Shown here: positions 37,701 to 49,110 of the stretch, in pieces | Numbering within the stretch: the first letter of the stretch is position 1 | Layout: the number at the start of each line of letters is the position of its first letter | Source: Girardinichthys multiradiatus | Lineage: Eukaryota > Chordata > Actinopteri > Cyprinodontiformes > Goodeidae | Length of the DNA: 64,000 nucleotides | Assembly: GCF_021462225.1 (NCBI RefSeq) | Contig: NC_061798.1 | Span: 27,071,320 to 27,135,319, forward strand | Direction of reading: 5' to 3' | Notes under the pieces: generated by a model | Told to the model about the DNA's origin: nothing | Seen by the model: the letters and a program-made list of their open reading frames with translations, nothing else | Database searches by the model: none | Translations under genes and position numbers: made by a program

Positions 37701-38090
37701 ATAAAAGTCCCTGTTTTTCCCCAACAATAGTTGTAGTTCCTCCATTTTGTTGGGAAGTGAGCGCACGTTAGAGAGAAATATTCCAGGTAACGGTGTTCGT
37801 AGTCCACGCTGGCGAAGACGTACCAGCACCCCAGCCCGTTTCCCTCTCTTCCGGCGTTTCACCGCGTGAACAAAGGTGAGCTGCACCTTTGACCAGAATG
37901 TCCAAAACTTCCAGAGCAGTAGGTAGAAAAGTGGGAAATAACTCCTCTGGTGTAGTAGCCCTGATGTTCATGAGTTCTTCTCTGGTGAGAGAGCTCCGGG
38001 TACCATCACAGAAGACCGTTTTAAAGCAAAAAAACAAAACAAAACAATGCGCACCAACACGCCGAGGCGACCATCTGCGGCGCCATCATC
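34727..38090 (-). mobile_element. Near-full-length L2/CR1-type LINE retrotransposon
   Basis: The element reads on the - strand, with a 5' end near 38090 (ggcgccgcagatggtcgcc region), a long EN-RT frame at 37886-35064, a 3' UTR and a 3' tail of (tgattc)n with aataaagc at 34727-34760. The tail matches the truncated copy at 32.6 kb, so both belong to one family. The 5' UTR plus start of the ORF (37887-38037) reads in another frame (MNIRATTPEEL...), pointing to a single-base frameshift. No target-site duplication could be fixed. Confidence 0.8.
35064..37886 (-). CDS. LINE ORF2: endonuclease-reverse transcriptase
   Basis: This is an open frame of 940 codons, opening at a GTG (no ATG before residue 48) and ending in a stop after ARKPP. 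The N-terminal part is an apurinic-like endonuclease: N40 in FLSNVRSL, E71 in CFTETWL, GDFN at 190-193 and SDH at 240-242. Reverse transcriptase follows: [10 protein letters not shown] (about 537), [10 protein letters not shown] (623), [13 protein letters not shown] (about 680) and the catalytic FADD (711-714). A C-terminal conserved block ([13 protein letters not shown]) ends it. All catalytic motifs are present and uninterrupted. The true N-terminus lies upstream in another frame near 37977, so the copy is probably disabled by one small indel. It is a mobile-element gene, not a host gene. Confidence 0.85.
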   Translation of the reverse strand: MQLTFVHAVKRRKRGKRAGVLVRLRQRGLRTPLPGIFLSNVRSLPNKMEELQLLLGKNRDFYSSAVLCFTETWLCGLIPDSALQLAGFQLYRADRDTELSGKAKGGGICFYLNSGWCNDVTVIQQHCSPDLEAFIINCKPFYSPREFASFILVGVYIPPQANMQVAQRMLADQILSVERTNPDSLVIVVGDFNKGNLTHELPKYKQFIKCLTREDNILDHCYTTIRDAYHAVPRAALGQSDHIMVHLIPAYRQKLKLCKPVVRTTRKWSSEAVENLQACLGCTDWDVFRTTTNSLDEYTEAVTSYISFCEDSCVPSYTRVSYNNDKPWFTAKLRRLRLDKEKAFRSGDKDIYREAKYKFGKAVKEAKRLYSEKLQNQFSANDSASVWKGLKQITNYKPKAPHSINDRRLANDLNEFYCRFERQRDSPATISHDAPQQLQPQSTTPISPTSRGVLAPPTPTLKFPPTSPLPTPRTALSIQERDVNKLFRRQNPRKAAGPDSVSPASLKHCADQLSPVFTDIFNTSLETCHVPACFKSSTIVPVPKKPRTTGLNDFRPVALTSVVMKSFERLVLSHLKDITDPLLDPLQFAYRANRSVDDAVNLALHFILRHLDSTGTYARILFVDFSSAFNTIVPVLLQEKLSQLSVPDSTCRWITDFLSDRKQRVRLGKHVSDSLTISTGSPQGCVLSPLLFSLYTNSCTSSHQSVKLLKFADDTTLIGLISDGDESAYRWEVDHLLDWCSQNNLELNALKTVEMVVNFRQNPAPPAPITLCDSTIDTVESFRFLGTIISQDLKWEPNISSLIKKAQQRMFFLRQLKKFNLPKTMMVHFYTAIIESILTSSITIWYATATAKDKGRLQRVIRSAEKVIGCSLLSLQVLYTSRTLKRAGKILADPSHPGHRLFETLPSGRRLRSIRTKTSRHKNSFFPSATSLVNKARKPP

Positions 38091-38094
38091 ATTA

Positions 38095-38115
38095 GGACCA
38101 ACTAATCTGGATTTA
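38095..38115 (-). repeat. Right arm of the 21-bp inverted repeat
   Basis: It starts ggaccaactaat and ends tggattta, complementary to 34223-34243 with no mismatch. It abuts the 5' end of the LINE almost directly. Confidence 0.6.
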
Positions 38116-40290
38116 TCTTAAATCTAGTTGCCAAAAGAGTAATCTACTGCACAAATTGATGAGGAATATAACTGACAATAGTCTATGCAACAGAGTAAAT
38201 AAATAATGTAATGCTGAGCTAATACAAGACAGTTCACATGTCCTTTATGGGTCATGTATGGTATAGACGTGGATGTTGCTGTAATCGTAACAGAAGCAAA
38301 CATCAACATTTAACACGTTTCTTTCCTGCTGCTCCTTAGAGAATAAAATGCATAAAGGGTTTAAGAAATATTATGACACATCCTCTGACACTAATGGGAG
38401 GCACTTATCACATCTAAGATATAATAGAATATAATGGAGTGCTGCTTTGTTGGCTGGCATTCTTTCTGGTTGAGCTTGTTTCAGCAAAAAACATTTAATA
38501 GCAAAACGTTTAGAGCAAATCTTACTCTATATAAGTAAAAAACATCTATTCAAGAAATCTAAATGCTGTAATAAAAATCTGACTTTTAATTAGAGTTAAC
38601 TTTTTAAAGGCTAAGTTAGTATGAGATGAGATGAGCCTTCAACAAAAGGTATCTCCATTTATTGCAGCTTATACCTTTCATTTATGCATATTATTGCACT
38701 GTTGCAGAACATTAAAAACATAATGAAAGCAATGCCGTTTTCAATAGAAAGCATTTATTTTGGGTAAATCATGTGCTGTAATATGTTAAATATGCAGGTC
38801 CTGAGCCTCCTTCCAGTATTTAATTACCTTTATTGATCCATGATGTACCATGTTGAAATATTTATGGAGCACTGCGGAATCATGGATTCAATGCCGTGCG
38901 CTTGAGCTCATGTGCTTTGGGAGCCATTAGTGTCGCTCTGGGCTCAGCGTATTGGTACTGTCCACATGCATGGCACAAATACAGATGTTTTTACATGGAA
39001 ACAGGGAGGAGGCATTCATAACGGCTGAGTCAGAGCCGTCCAGCAGCTACGTGGGAAACTTCCCACAAAGCTGTTGTCTGAGCTGAGTCAGAAGCTGGAT
39101 TTTGTTATGTAATGGGAAATTGTTTTAATAAGCTATTCCAAATAAATATGGGCTGGAAAAGGTGTCCATTTAACATACATCAATGCAGTTCATCTATGAG
39201 GTCAGCTGAATCGCTCTCTAAGCTTCATCAATCATTTTACACATCTATATACATTGTAGCTGACTCAAATGTTGTGTACATTGTACTTAATTAATACAAA
39301 CCAAAACAATAAGGCAGTCCATACACCTCTTTTTAATGTAAATATTCTCTTTAGCTCCAGATTATACAGCTATACTTTGGTGTTAAATCTTCATTTTTTG
39401 TGGCATTTTTGGGTTGACAAAATCAGTCACCGTACCAGCTGGAAAAGAGTGAAAACAGCATCTAAAATAGTTTGTAATGCAGCAGATGGCTGCAGGGTTG
39501 CATTTTTCACTGGACACACATACCAGTTCCTCAGCAGAAATAGGTCCAGTTCTACTTGTTACTAATAAATGTTCATTTGGGGTTTATTGGAGGTTATTAT
39601 GTCTTGGTGTGGTCTAGTCACCTCTGGAGTTTGATGACACGTAGAGGTTTTCTAACAAGAAATATGTCAAAATAGTTTCACTTTCTCACTACATTAACTC
39701 AAGATTCTCAGGTTTTTTTTCCTTTACTTTTTCGTTTACAGTGACTTGGAAAAGAAAAGAGGAAGCTTGGCTGAGGATTAGTAGTTGGTGATAAATGATA
39801 TCTGCGTGGAGCATTAAAGCATTAAAGTCAACTAAACCAGTAATTCTTTACTTAAGACTTTATCTGGATTCTTAAAAGCTGTATATTAAAAAGGCAGGTG
39901 AACAAAGTTGCTCATCTTTAACACAGGAAGAAACTCTTTTCATTGCAATAGCTTCACATACTAGAATAATGCAGGTTTAAATGTATGAGCTTAAAGAAGA
40001 GGGGAGCTAAAATAAACCAGGTTTTATGCTAGTGGATTAACTGGCAAGGTAACTTCTAATCTGAGTTCAGATTTTTGTTAAGCTCCAATTTAGATATTTT
40101 AATTTTGGTTAACTTTGAAGTTTGTCTAAGATCTACAATCGACACACAATGTATTTTTCTCTTAGAACAGAGAGCTAAGACACAGAGCTCGCTCTGCCTG
40201 TTACTGGATAAATTAAAAGTAAAAATCCTCAGGATTGGTTCAAGGAGATGCACAAATTTAATCCATTTAAACATTCTTCAGAAATTTAAA
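38116..40290. other. Intergenic, no gene seen
   Basis: AT-rich sequence without domain-bearing frames or recognised repeats. Confidence 0.5.
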
Positions 40291-40295
40291 AAATG

Positions 40296-41450
40296 CTGTT
40301 CAGTTCAGTTAACTTATTTATTTAAAATCGATTCACAACAAATGTTGTCTTAATGCACATTACAAAACAAACAGACCCAATTTATATGCAGGACTCCCAT
40401 CCATCCGTCCTCTAAACCCACTTGTCCTTGAAGAGCTGGGGGTGAGGTTGTTGGGGGTATCATTGGGCCTGAGGCAGGGTACACCTTGGACAGGTCGCCA
40501 GTCCATCACATGGCAACACAGCGTACCCAGAGAAAACCCACGCATGCATGGGGGGAACATGCAGAAAAACCCCAGGCTGGGATTCTAACCCAGGACCTTC
40601 TTGCTCGAAGGCAGCAGTGCTACCAACTGCAGCACCGTGCAGTCCTACATTCAGAACTATATGGTCAATTCAATCCAATCTCATAGACAGATTCAAAGTC
40701 AAGTGCATTCATTCTGATTCAGTCCTAGTTCTAAGACTATCTAGTCTAGCTCAGTTTATTATGGCAGTTTAATCAGGACTGTAAAATACCAAACTGCAGG
40801 ACTTCCTTTGCACAGACTGCCTTTTCTGTTAAGAGTTGTAAGCTCTGGAACTCAATCCCATCGGACTTTAAAACCTGTTCTGAGAAATAATAATAAAAAA
40901 TTCACTTCCAGGCTTAAGAATAAATAAATAAAATTATGCCCATTTGAGAACCCAAAAGAGACAGACAAAAAACAGAATTGATCCAGGAGTACTTTCTATC
41001 CCAAGGAAAAAGTAGAGAGTTTGTGGCAGTAGCTCATTCAGTGCCTTCATCTAGGAGAGAAACACATCCAAACAAATAGGCTCTGAGGCAGTAGTAAAAA
41101 TCTATAGAATAAAAAACAGAGTTGCAGAAATAGCTTCTTCAGTTGAGTTGTTAAGGAAAGGCTGTAAAGTAATCTCTATCTGTCTCTGTCAACAATACTG
41201 GAGATATTATGAGTTTCTATTTTACTTTTTAGCGCAGCTGGGGAGCAAGTCCACTGTAGTTCTTCATCACTGCCTCTGCAGACTTCTGCCTCTACCTCCT
41301 GAAAACTTTGCTTTGTACTTGCATCAGCTGACCTTTCATGTCGTTGGTTCCTCAGTTTATACAAGTTAGCTGTTTAGGTAGTCAGAACTGGTCCCAATGA
41401 TGGTCTACGGAGAACAAACGGACTATCAGATCCTGATCCTCTGAGACTGT
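40296..41450. mobile_element. Teleost dispersed repeat interrupted by a SINE
   Basis: It begins cagttcagttaacttatttatttaaaatcgattcac (related to 22990-23190) and resumes after the SINE with 'tatggtcaattcaatccaatctcatagacag...'. The sequence through about 41450 ('ctatcagatcctgatcctctgagactgtagg') probably belongs to it. The SINE at 40388-40655 is in reverse orientation. Confidence 0.4.
40388..40655 (-). mobile_element. tRNA-headed SINE copy (reverse)
   Basis: Reverse-strand copy of the 30.9 kb SINE: caccttggacaggtcgccagtcc, aacatgcagaaa, ggattctaacccagg (degenerate B-box) and accaactgcagcaccgtgcag (A-box head) at 40620-40643. Confidence 0.65.
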
Positions 41451-41576
41451 AGGTGGTGCTCTGCACAAATAAAGCTACGGTCCATCAGATATGTTATTTA
41501 AGTAACGGATTTATATGCCCGGAAAATTTGTCCCGGAGGCTTTACAGTGCAAGAGACTCACTTATTAATGAATGTG

Positions 41577-41722
41577 AATGTCAGTCAGTCAGTCAGTCAG
41601 TCATTTTCTACCGCTTATTCCATAGTGGGTCGCGGGGGAGCTGGTGCCTATCTCCAGCAGTCTATGGGCGAGAGGCGGGGTACACCCTGGACAGGTCGCC
41701 AGTCCATCGCAGGGCAACAAAT
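41577..41722 (-). mobile_element. SINE 3' fragment with (tcag)n tail
   Basis: A gtcagtcagtcagtcagtcat tail is followed by ttccatagtgggtcgcggggg and the ggtacaccctggacaggtcgccagtcc body. The head is missing. Confidence 0.6.
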
Positions 41723-41729
41723 GTGAATG

Positions 41730-43200
41730 TGTTGGGCTAAATTATTTTAGAAAGTATTTCACAAAATGATTCCTGATTGCAAACCTAATTAGCAGATTTT
41801 GCTCCAAATTTTTATTAAAATGTTTGAACGTGAGTGAAGGTGCAACAAAAGTACTATTTCAAATTTCAGGTGCTTTACTGAAGTCATGCCATAAAAGTTC
41901 ATCACTGTCAGTAGCATCAGCTTTCATCAAATCCACTCTCACATGCACACCTGCAGGCAACTTGTTTTACCACAAGGGCACAGAATATGGCGGAGAGACT
42001 GAAGTGTGGTTTATCATTGCATAACATGCAGCTGATTCATCTCTCACACATGTACTCACCAATAAGCACACAGTTATTCCTGGTGGCCTACTTTCATTTC
42101 TGAACTTCCATGTGACCTATTTCAACGCTTTCATATGAATGCGGTGGTACCGTGCATGCGTTTGTGTGTGTTTCTGACGTTTGAAGCCCTCCGCACGCAC
42201 ATCTGTAGAATTGACCTATTTTACAGTACCGTGTCGGACAGAGGGAGTGGGGGAGTCAATGGGTCGTTGCAGGCAGCATAACTCTCTCCTGAACGTCAGC
42301 CAGTCTAGGGCTTGTTTTTTATTCACTCTGTGTTTTGTCTCCATGATTTCCTGCAGGCCTGGGCCAAATCTGACCCTGTTGTCCTGAGGTGAAATGTTTT
42401 CATTGGATATGAAACTTGTTGGTTTCGACAGCTATTGAGAGACTCGTTTTAGGGCTATAATACATGAGCAAACTGGGTCAGAGTGATCCGCAAAGCCAGA
42501 CGTTTATTCAAATCACTAAGTCGTGTTGCAGGAAATTCAGGTGGAAAACACAGAGATGTAATCAAAATGAGTTTTTGGATTAGAGTGTCTCTCCTTAGTT
42601 AAACCTGACATCTTTTACCCAAACTTTAATTGTTTTTATTCTAATCAATGAGCTGCAACAAAAACTGAATTTACTTGTAATTCTTCAAACTTTTACAGCA
42701 CATTTTGGTTAAATGCTCATGCAAAACAAGCTAAAAATAAAGTAAGAGAGTTAGTGTGATCTCCTTTGTTTGCAAGGACTAGAATGTGAAATGCAAACAT
42801 CAACCAAGTTCATGTTTGAATACGTTTAACTTCATTGCACAACAGACTCCTGCAGCATCCATCCTCTGATGATTTACTCCTTTCTGCTTCCAGGTTTTCA
42901 GGTCATTAGCGACTGATGTTGTCTGACGTCAGCTCACCACGGTTTAAACTGCAGATCCTCTGTGAGCGGGCAAGCGGCTGAGAGGACAGACATTTACACA
43001 GCCTAACACGCACTACTGAGTTTCATCCTTCTTACCCAATCCCTGCCTCTCCCTGTGCTGCTGACCTACATACTGCAGCATCCTGGTTACATAACCTGCC
43101 AGTGTTGTTGATCACCGCAGGCCGCAAAAGCCCAACATCTCCCTCTCAGTCTCTAACTTTCACAAACACAACACTACAGCCCAACTTTATTTAAAGGAAC
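41730..43200. other. Intergenic, no gene seen
   Basis: Mixed unique sequence. Small open frames (41824-42024, 42181-42387) lack recognisable domains. Confidence 0.4.
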
Positions 43201-43224
43201 AGCGTGGATTTTTTTAAAGCAAGG

Positions 43225-43832
43225 TTCTGGTGTTGGTTGGTGGGTTTGTATGTTCTCCACATGCGTGTGGGTTCTTTCCAGTTACCACGAAGAAAACATA
43301 CATGTTTGTCTTGGATGTCTCTGTGTTGCCCTGGGATGGACTGGCGACCTGTTAAGGAAGACATGTATTAAATTTGAGCTGAACTGAGGTGACTACAACT
43401 GAGAATTTCAATTATATAACCAAATTGTTTTACTTAAATTTAGTTGGACTGATCTAATCTAGGTAAATTGAATTGAACTGAACTAAATTGAATTGAAATA
43501 AATGATTTAACTGAACTAACATAAGCTGAAATTAAATTTTATTTAATTGAGGGGAACTGAGTTACATATAGCTGAACTGAATTTAGGTGAACTGAATAAT
43601 TTAACAATTGCAATGAATTTAACTGAACTAAACTGAATTGAATTTAAACTGAACAGAATAAAATTTTACTTAATCACACTGAACTGATCAGAACTGTATA
43701 GAGGGGAATGCAATTCAATTTAACTTATTACACTAAACTAAATTGAATTGAATTGAATGAAATCATTTTTCTACCGCTTCTTCCATAGTGGGTCATGTGA
43801 AAGCTGGCGCCTATCTCCAGCAGTCTATGGGT
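43225..43832. repeat. Degenerate 'gaactgaattgaa' tract between two SINE fragments
   Basis: A SINE piece on the + strand (43225-43360, tgtatgttctccacatgcg ... gggatggactggcgacctgtt) and one on the - strand (43762-43832, ccatagtgggtcatgtg ... ctccagcagtctatggg) bracket about 390 bases made of variants of ctgaactaaattgaattgaa. Confidence 0.5.
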
Positions 43833-45490
43833 TAATTTAATTTTTGCAAAGCAGAACATGTAGACCCCCCGGCCTATCTGACACATTTAATACGGTATAA
43901 AAAAGATTTTATGGTGGTACAAAAAAGACTATATGACAGAAAAAACAGCATGTAATAGTCTCTACATGTGACATACAGTTGTTAATGTAAGATACTGACT
44001 GCTCATAACCTCTCCAAAGAACCCCGAATAAAAAAACGACCTCTTTTGGTATCCAAAGTTGTTGTCTCCACTGCAGCTGAATGCACATGGCAGAGATTAA
44101 ATAGTTTGTGGAATCTCAGAGGAAATTGGACTAAAATCAAGTGTATCTCATGAATCCCTGTTCTGCTCTTCTTTTCCAGTTTTTAAAACACTGGATTCTG
44201 GTATGCAATTACAAAAAAGGCAACTGGTTTAAAAGTCACTTAAACAAATGTGTTTCTTTTAATCCATCTGATAATCTGCAGTTGTTTTCATGCAGCAGTT
44301 CTGCATAAAAGTGTCATAGCTGAGAGAAAATAATCAGCCACTGTGCGCCATCGACCTGCTCCCTGAAACAGAGAAAGCTTCTTTCTAAGTACTTTGCCGA
44401 AGTTTACTCAATGGGGGGATGTGATGTAACCTTCCCTCCCCCGTTCCTTCCCCGTCTCTCATTCTCTCCACTCTGAATCACCCCTCTCTTCTATATCGCA
44501 GCTCTCCCCTCTCTTCCATCCTCTCCCATTTCTCCTCGCTGACCTACTTCTTTCTCTCCTGGCCTGTTTTCACGAGCTTCTGCACAACACAAAGGAGCTT
44601 GTACAGCTCGAAGATGGGTTGAAAAAAAATATATAAGTGGGGGAATGAGAGAGAAAAAGGAGGTAAACAGTCAGAAGGAAGAGAGGAAGAAAACTGGAGA
44701 GCAGATCAGGGGAGGACGGTATGGTCTGAAGCAAAGTGGTTTCTCAGGAACGCCACCTTGACTGCTGGATGGCACAGAGAGCAGAAGTGCAGAAACAAAA
44801 GAGTTTCATATTACTGGTGGGAAGCACCAGATCCGTTTGCGGTCAGCCGCTACCACACACCCTTCACTCATCACTCTGAAAGTGAGAAACAAGACAAGGA
44901 GCCGTACTTTTGATTTACTTAGCAATGTTCCTCAACATGAACCACTAGGATGATAAAAACATGGTCTGAAGTTCTCCCCATGTTGACATTGTCCAACCAG
45001 AGCTGCTGTCATCGGACTTAGAAGAAAATTGGATGCACCTTCAAAATTGCAACAACACAGTGTCTGATAGGCTGTCTTGCTGCCATTTTTCTTATGTAAC
45101 TCCTGCCCCTCTTATGCCAACCTGCTGTTCCCAACAGCAATTGTTGCAGTAACGACAGCCTCGGATGGGGGCTGGCTCGCTCTGCCTTCACAGCCTGATG
45201 CTCTTCTTCTCTTGAGGCTGCTGTTGTGTAACTTACCCTGTAAGGCACTGAGCTGAGATATTGCGCAACTCATGACAACACAAAAGAATTTAAGCAAGTA
45301 ATTGTGTTTGTGTGGTGGAACTTTATCATGTAACACAGCTTCACTCAGGGTTTGAACAATTGCCTTTATTCTACTGGTTTAAAAACACAACTTGAAAATG
45401 TTAGAGTGCTCTGTCTTATTTAAAATTGTACTGAATATTGTTTAAATATTATCAGGTAGTCCAACACTCATTGCTTATAGACAATGCTGG
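43833..45490. other. Intergenic, possible promoter-like patch, no gene seen
   Basis: A pyrimidine-rich strip (44435-44570) is followed by aaatatataagtgggg (about 44627) and a purine-rich stretch with ggaggtaaac. No coding exon could be linked to it. Confidence 0.3.
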
Positions 45491-45922
45491 GGCATATAGT
45501 GCCTTTCAAACATACCCCTTGAAATTTTGTACATGCTGTCTGGTAACAACCACAAACTTGAAGCAATAACAATAACTCAAAGCAATAACTCAAAGAAAGC
45601 CATAACAAGTCCAAACTGCCACATTCTTGTAAGGCTCACAACAGAGATGTGGAAATCTGACTTTTTGACATATATCCAGACTTCCATCTGTAAAAATAAA
45701 TATTACTGAGGTGAAACATGGCGGAGGCAGCATCATTATGGATGGTTTTCTTCATCAGGGACAGGAAGATGGTCAGAGCTGATGGGAAGATGGATGGAGC
45801 TAAATACAGAGTGATTCTGGAAGAAAACTTGCAAAAGGCTGCAAAATATTTGAGACTCGGGTGGAGATTCACCTTCATCAACCCTATACGTACAGCCAAA
45901 GCTACAATAAAATGGTCTAGAG

Positions 45923-46116
45923 CAGGGGTCTCAAACTTCAGAAACCTTTTGATGTGTCCCTGGTCTGACACACTAACTGAATTACCTCAGCATGTTACAG
46001 GACTTCTAAAGAGTCCAGCTAATGACCTAATTGTTTGATTCAGGTGTGCTGAAGCGGAGGCACATCTAAAAGTTGCTGGACACCAGCCCCCTGAGGGCTG
46101 GAGTTTGATACCCTTT
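45923..46116. mobile_element. hAT-type MITE
   Basis: Its terminal inverted repeats are caggggtctcaaact and agtttgatacccttt. The left flank GTCTAGAG (45915-45922) fits the nTCTAGAn target of Charlie-type hATs. The right flank AATTAGAG (46117-46124) is a mutated duplicate (5 of 8). The element is 194 bp and noncoding. Confidence 0.6.
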
Positions 46117-46135
46117 AATTAGAGCAAAGCATATT

Positions 46136-47400
46136 TACAGTATCTCACAAAGGTTATTATACCCCTCACTTTTTTGGAAATATTTTAATATATCCTTTCA
46201 TGGGACAACACTAAAGATAGAGAATGACAAAGTAGTCAGTGTACAGCTTGTATAACAGTGTAGATTGGATGTTCCCTCGAAATAATTTAACACACAACCA
46301 TGAATGTTTAAACAGTTGGCAACAAAAGTTAGTTTATCCTGTAGTGAAAATGTCCAAATTATGCTGAGTTAGCTGTTTTCTCTCACCAGTGTCATGTGAC
46401 TTATTAGTATTACAAGGTCTCAGGTGTGAATGGGGAGCAGGTGTGGTAAATTTGGTGTTATCGCTCTCACACTTTCTGTTACTGGTTACTGGAAGTTCAA
46501 CCTGGCATTTCATGGCAAAAAACACTCTGAGGATCTGAAAAAAGAATTGTTGCTCTACATAAAAATGGCCTAGGCAATAAGAAGGTTACCAACACCCTGA
46601 AACTGTGGTGCTGCATTGTGGCCAGGACCATACAGCAGCTTAATAGGGCAGGTTCCATTTAGAACAGGCCTCACCATTGTTGACCAATGATGTTGAGGTC
46701 ATGTGCGCAGCGTCATATCCAGAGGTGGTCTTTTGAACATAGAAATATGAGCGCTGCAACTATTGCTGTAGAGGCTGAAGGGTGACCATGTGCCACACAT
46801 TGCATCAAACTGGTCTGCATGGCTGTTCTCTCAGAAAGAAGCCTCTTCTAAAGATGATGCACAAGAAAGCCCGCAAACAGTTTGCTGAAGACAAGCAGAA
46901 TAAGGACATGGATTACTGGAACCATGTCCTGTAGTCTGATGAGACCAAGATAAACACTTGTGGCGGCAACCAGGTGAGGAGTACAGAGACAAGCACGGTG
47001 GTGGGAGTGTCATTCGGGGCGGAATGAGTGTTGCAGGCTGTAGGGAGCTACAGTTCATTGAGGGAACCATGAGTGCCAACATGTAGTGTGACATATAAGC
47101 AGAGCATGATTCCCTCCCTTTGGAAACTGGGCTGCAGGGCAGCATTCTAGCATGATAATGAACCCAAACACACCTCCATGACAACCCTTGCCTTGTTAAG
47201 GAAACTGAGGGTAAAGGTGCTGGACTGGCCAAATGTGTCTCTAAATCTAAACCCTTTTGAGCATCTGTGGGTCATCCTCAAATAGACGTTGGAGGAGTCT
47301 AAGGTCTCTAACATTCAGCAACTATACGATGTTGTAATGGAGGAGTGGAACAAGATTCCAGTGGCAACTTATGAGGCTGTATGTGTTTAAATGGTTCATA
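46136..47400 (+). mobile_element. Tc1-like element B inserted in element A
   Basis: It begins tacagtatctcacaaaggttattataccc, the terminus of a well-known Tc1-like family, at a TA. The degenerate transposase starts at about 46500 with LKKELLLYIKMA-like sequence and an HTH-like 'aagaaggttaccaacaccctgaaactg'. It continues in broken frames through 'agcatgataatgaacccaaacacacc' (N-x-DPKHTS region) to 'aatggaggagtggaacaagattcc'. The right terminal repeat is missing. Confidence 0.6.
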
Positions 47401-48319
47401 CTCAAGACCAGAATCCAGTTCACTGAAGCTCTCCATCTAATCTGACAGAGCTTGAGCTTTTTTGCTAAAAGGAATGGACAAAAGTGTCTTGTCTGTAGCT
47501 GGTAGACATGCCTCAAAAGACTCGGAAATTGCAGCAAAATGTGGTTTGAGGTTGAACACAAATGCATGTGCACTTTTGATTTTTCTTTACCACATCAAAT
47601 CCAAATAAGACATGCTAAAGCTTGGGTGGTAACATGACTAAAAACTCAGGGGATATGAATCATTTTGCAAGCCTGTTCAATCAACTACATAAACGGTTTC
47701 TAAAGAGCCTTACCGCTAACAAAGTTTAGGCTTTAACTATACAAAGATCTGACAGACTTTAACTGCACTACTGCATAAATTGATGTATTCTGTAAACAGT
47801 GGTCAAAGGACAGGACAGCGTATGACTATGTAATAGCAAGGTCATTGTGTGACTCTGGCTCATTGATGTGTTTTGGAAGTCAAAAACACAGGAGAGGAGC
47901 CCTAATGCTGGCGTTGATGGAAAGGTAAGTATACATTAGGATAGCACTTATCGAACTGCATGAGTCAAGCATCTGAAATGAGGGTTGGAACATTGAAAGA
48001 ACAGAGCCAGCTCTCATGAATCATGTTTTCTTGCAGGAGGTCTGTGTACACCAGGAGGAATGCTCAGGGGGGGGTGGCATAAAGCTACTTAACTACAATT
48101 AAAGATCACCTACACCTACTTACGTCATGGTAGAGGTATTTCCTGCTAGATGTGGAACAAATCAGCCAAGTAAAACACTCACACTTAACCTTGACAGGGT
48201 TCAAGGTATGTGGCATTCAAATCATTTCAGTGTTTCCAATTGTCACTGGATATGTGAGTTAGTGATGTAAAACTGTAGCAGAGTATTAAATTCTTGTTAG
48301 TTTTTGACATGTGCATCTA

Positions 48320-49110
48320 ATAAAGTTGGTTAACTTCTTTTGGAGACAAACTTAAAACTGAAGGACTGTTTGTTAAAATTATCTGATAATGACTGCCTTC
48401 CAGAGATCACCAAGGTGATAGTGGTGGTGGTGGGCTGGGGGTGTTTTTTCAAATGTAATCAATATTTTAGTTCACATGGAAAGAGAACTTTGGACCACTC
48501 AACAACAGTCCAGTCCTTTTTTCCTTAGCCCAGGTAAAACACTTCTTCCATTGTGTTTGGTTCAGGAGTTTTTAAAACAAGGAATGTGTTTTGGATATGT
48601 GTGGATGTGGTGACTCTTGATGCACTGATGCCAAGCTGAGTCCACATCTCGCCTAAACTGTTTTATTTCCCTCCAGGTCCTGTTAATGGTGCAGTTATCA
48701 CTGTTGCTGGAGCACCTTTATCTACCACACTTTTTCCTTCCATTCAACTTTCCACATTGCACACAGCACGCTGTGAAAAGCTAGTTTGTTTAGCAATGAT
48801 CTTTTGTGACTTTGTGAAGGGTATCAGTGATTGTCTACAGGCAAGTGTCAACAGTGTAACCTATAATTGTGTAATCCATAATATATTTATGTATGAAATT
48901 TTCTATTAGCTGCAATCCATAATCATCAAAACTAACTAATAAATATCTGCAATATATCATTGTGAAATTAATCTGTAGAAAATATTAGTTTCAATTGAAA
49001 CTCAATTACAGAAATGTTTAAAATCATTGAGATCCACATGAGTATCATTGGATTTATGCAACTTCTGTACATGTGTCACTTTTAATAAAGCATTCTTTAA
49101 GACAGACTCA
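48320..49110. mobile_element. DNA transposon remnant (same family as 2320-2690)
   Basis: The phrases ggatgtggtgactcttgatgcactgatgcc, ttccttccattcaactttccac, ggtatcagtgattgtctac and ccataatcatcaaaac appear in order, matching the family of the 2.3 kb copy but longer. No open frame remains. Confidence 0.4.

Larger units (their letters stand above)
45495..47677 (+). mobile_element. Tc1-like element A, interrupted by a MITE and a second Tc1
   Basis: The left end tagtgcctttcaaacataccccttg and right end ggggatatgaatcattttgcaagcc are those of the same Tc1 family as at 60-270. The transposase remnant includes 'gaggtgaaacatggcggaggcagcatcattatgg', stops at about 46135 in 'gagcaaagcatatt', and resumes at about 47405 with 'gctctccatctaatctgacagagcttgagc'. 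A short stretch of A around the second insertion is missing. Confidence 0.6.
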
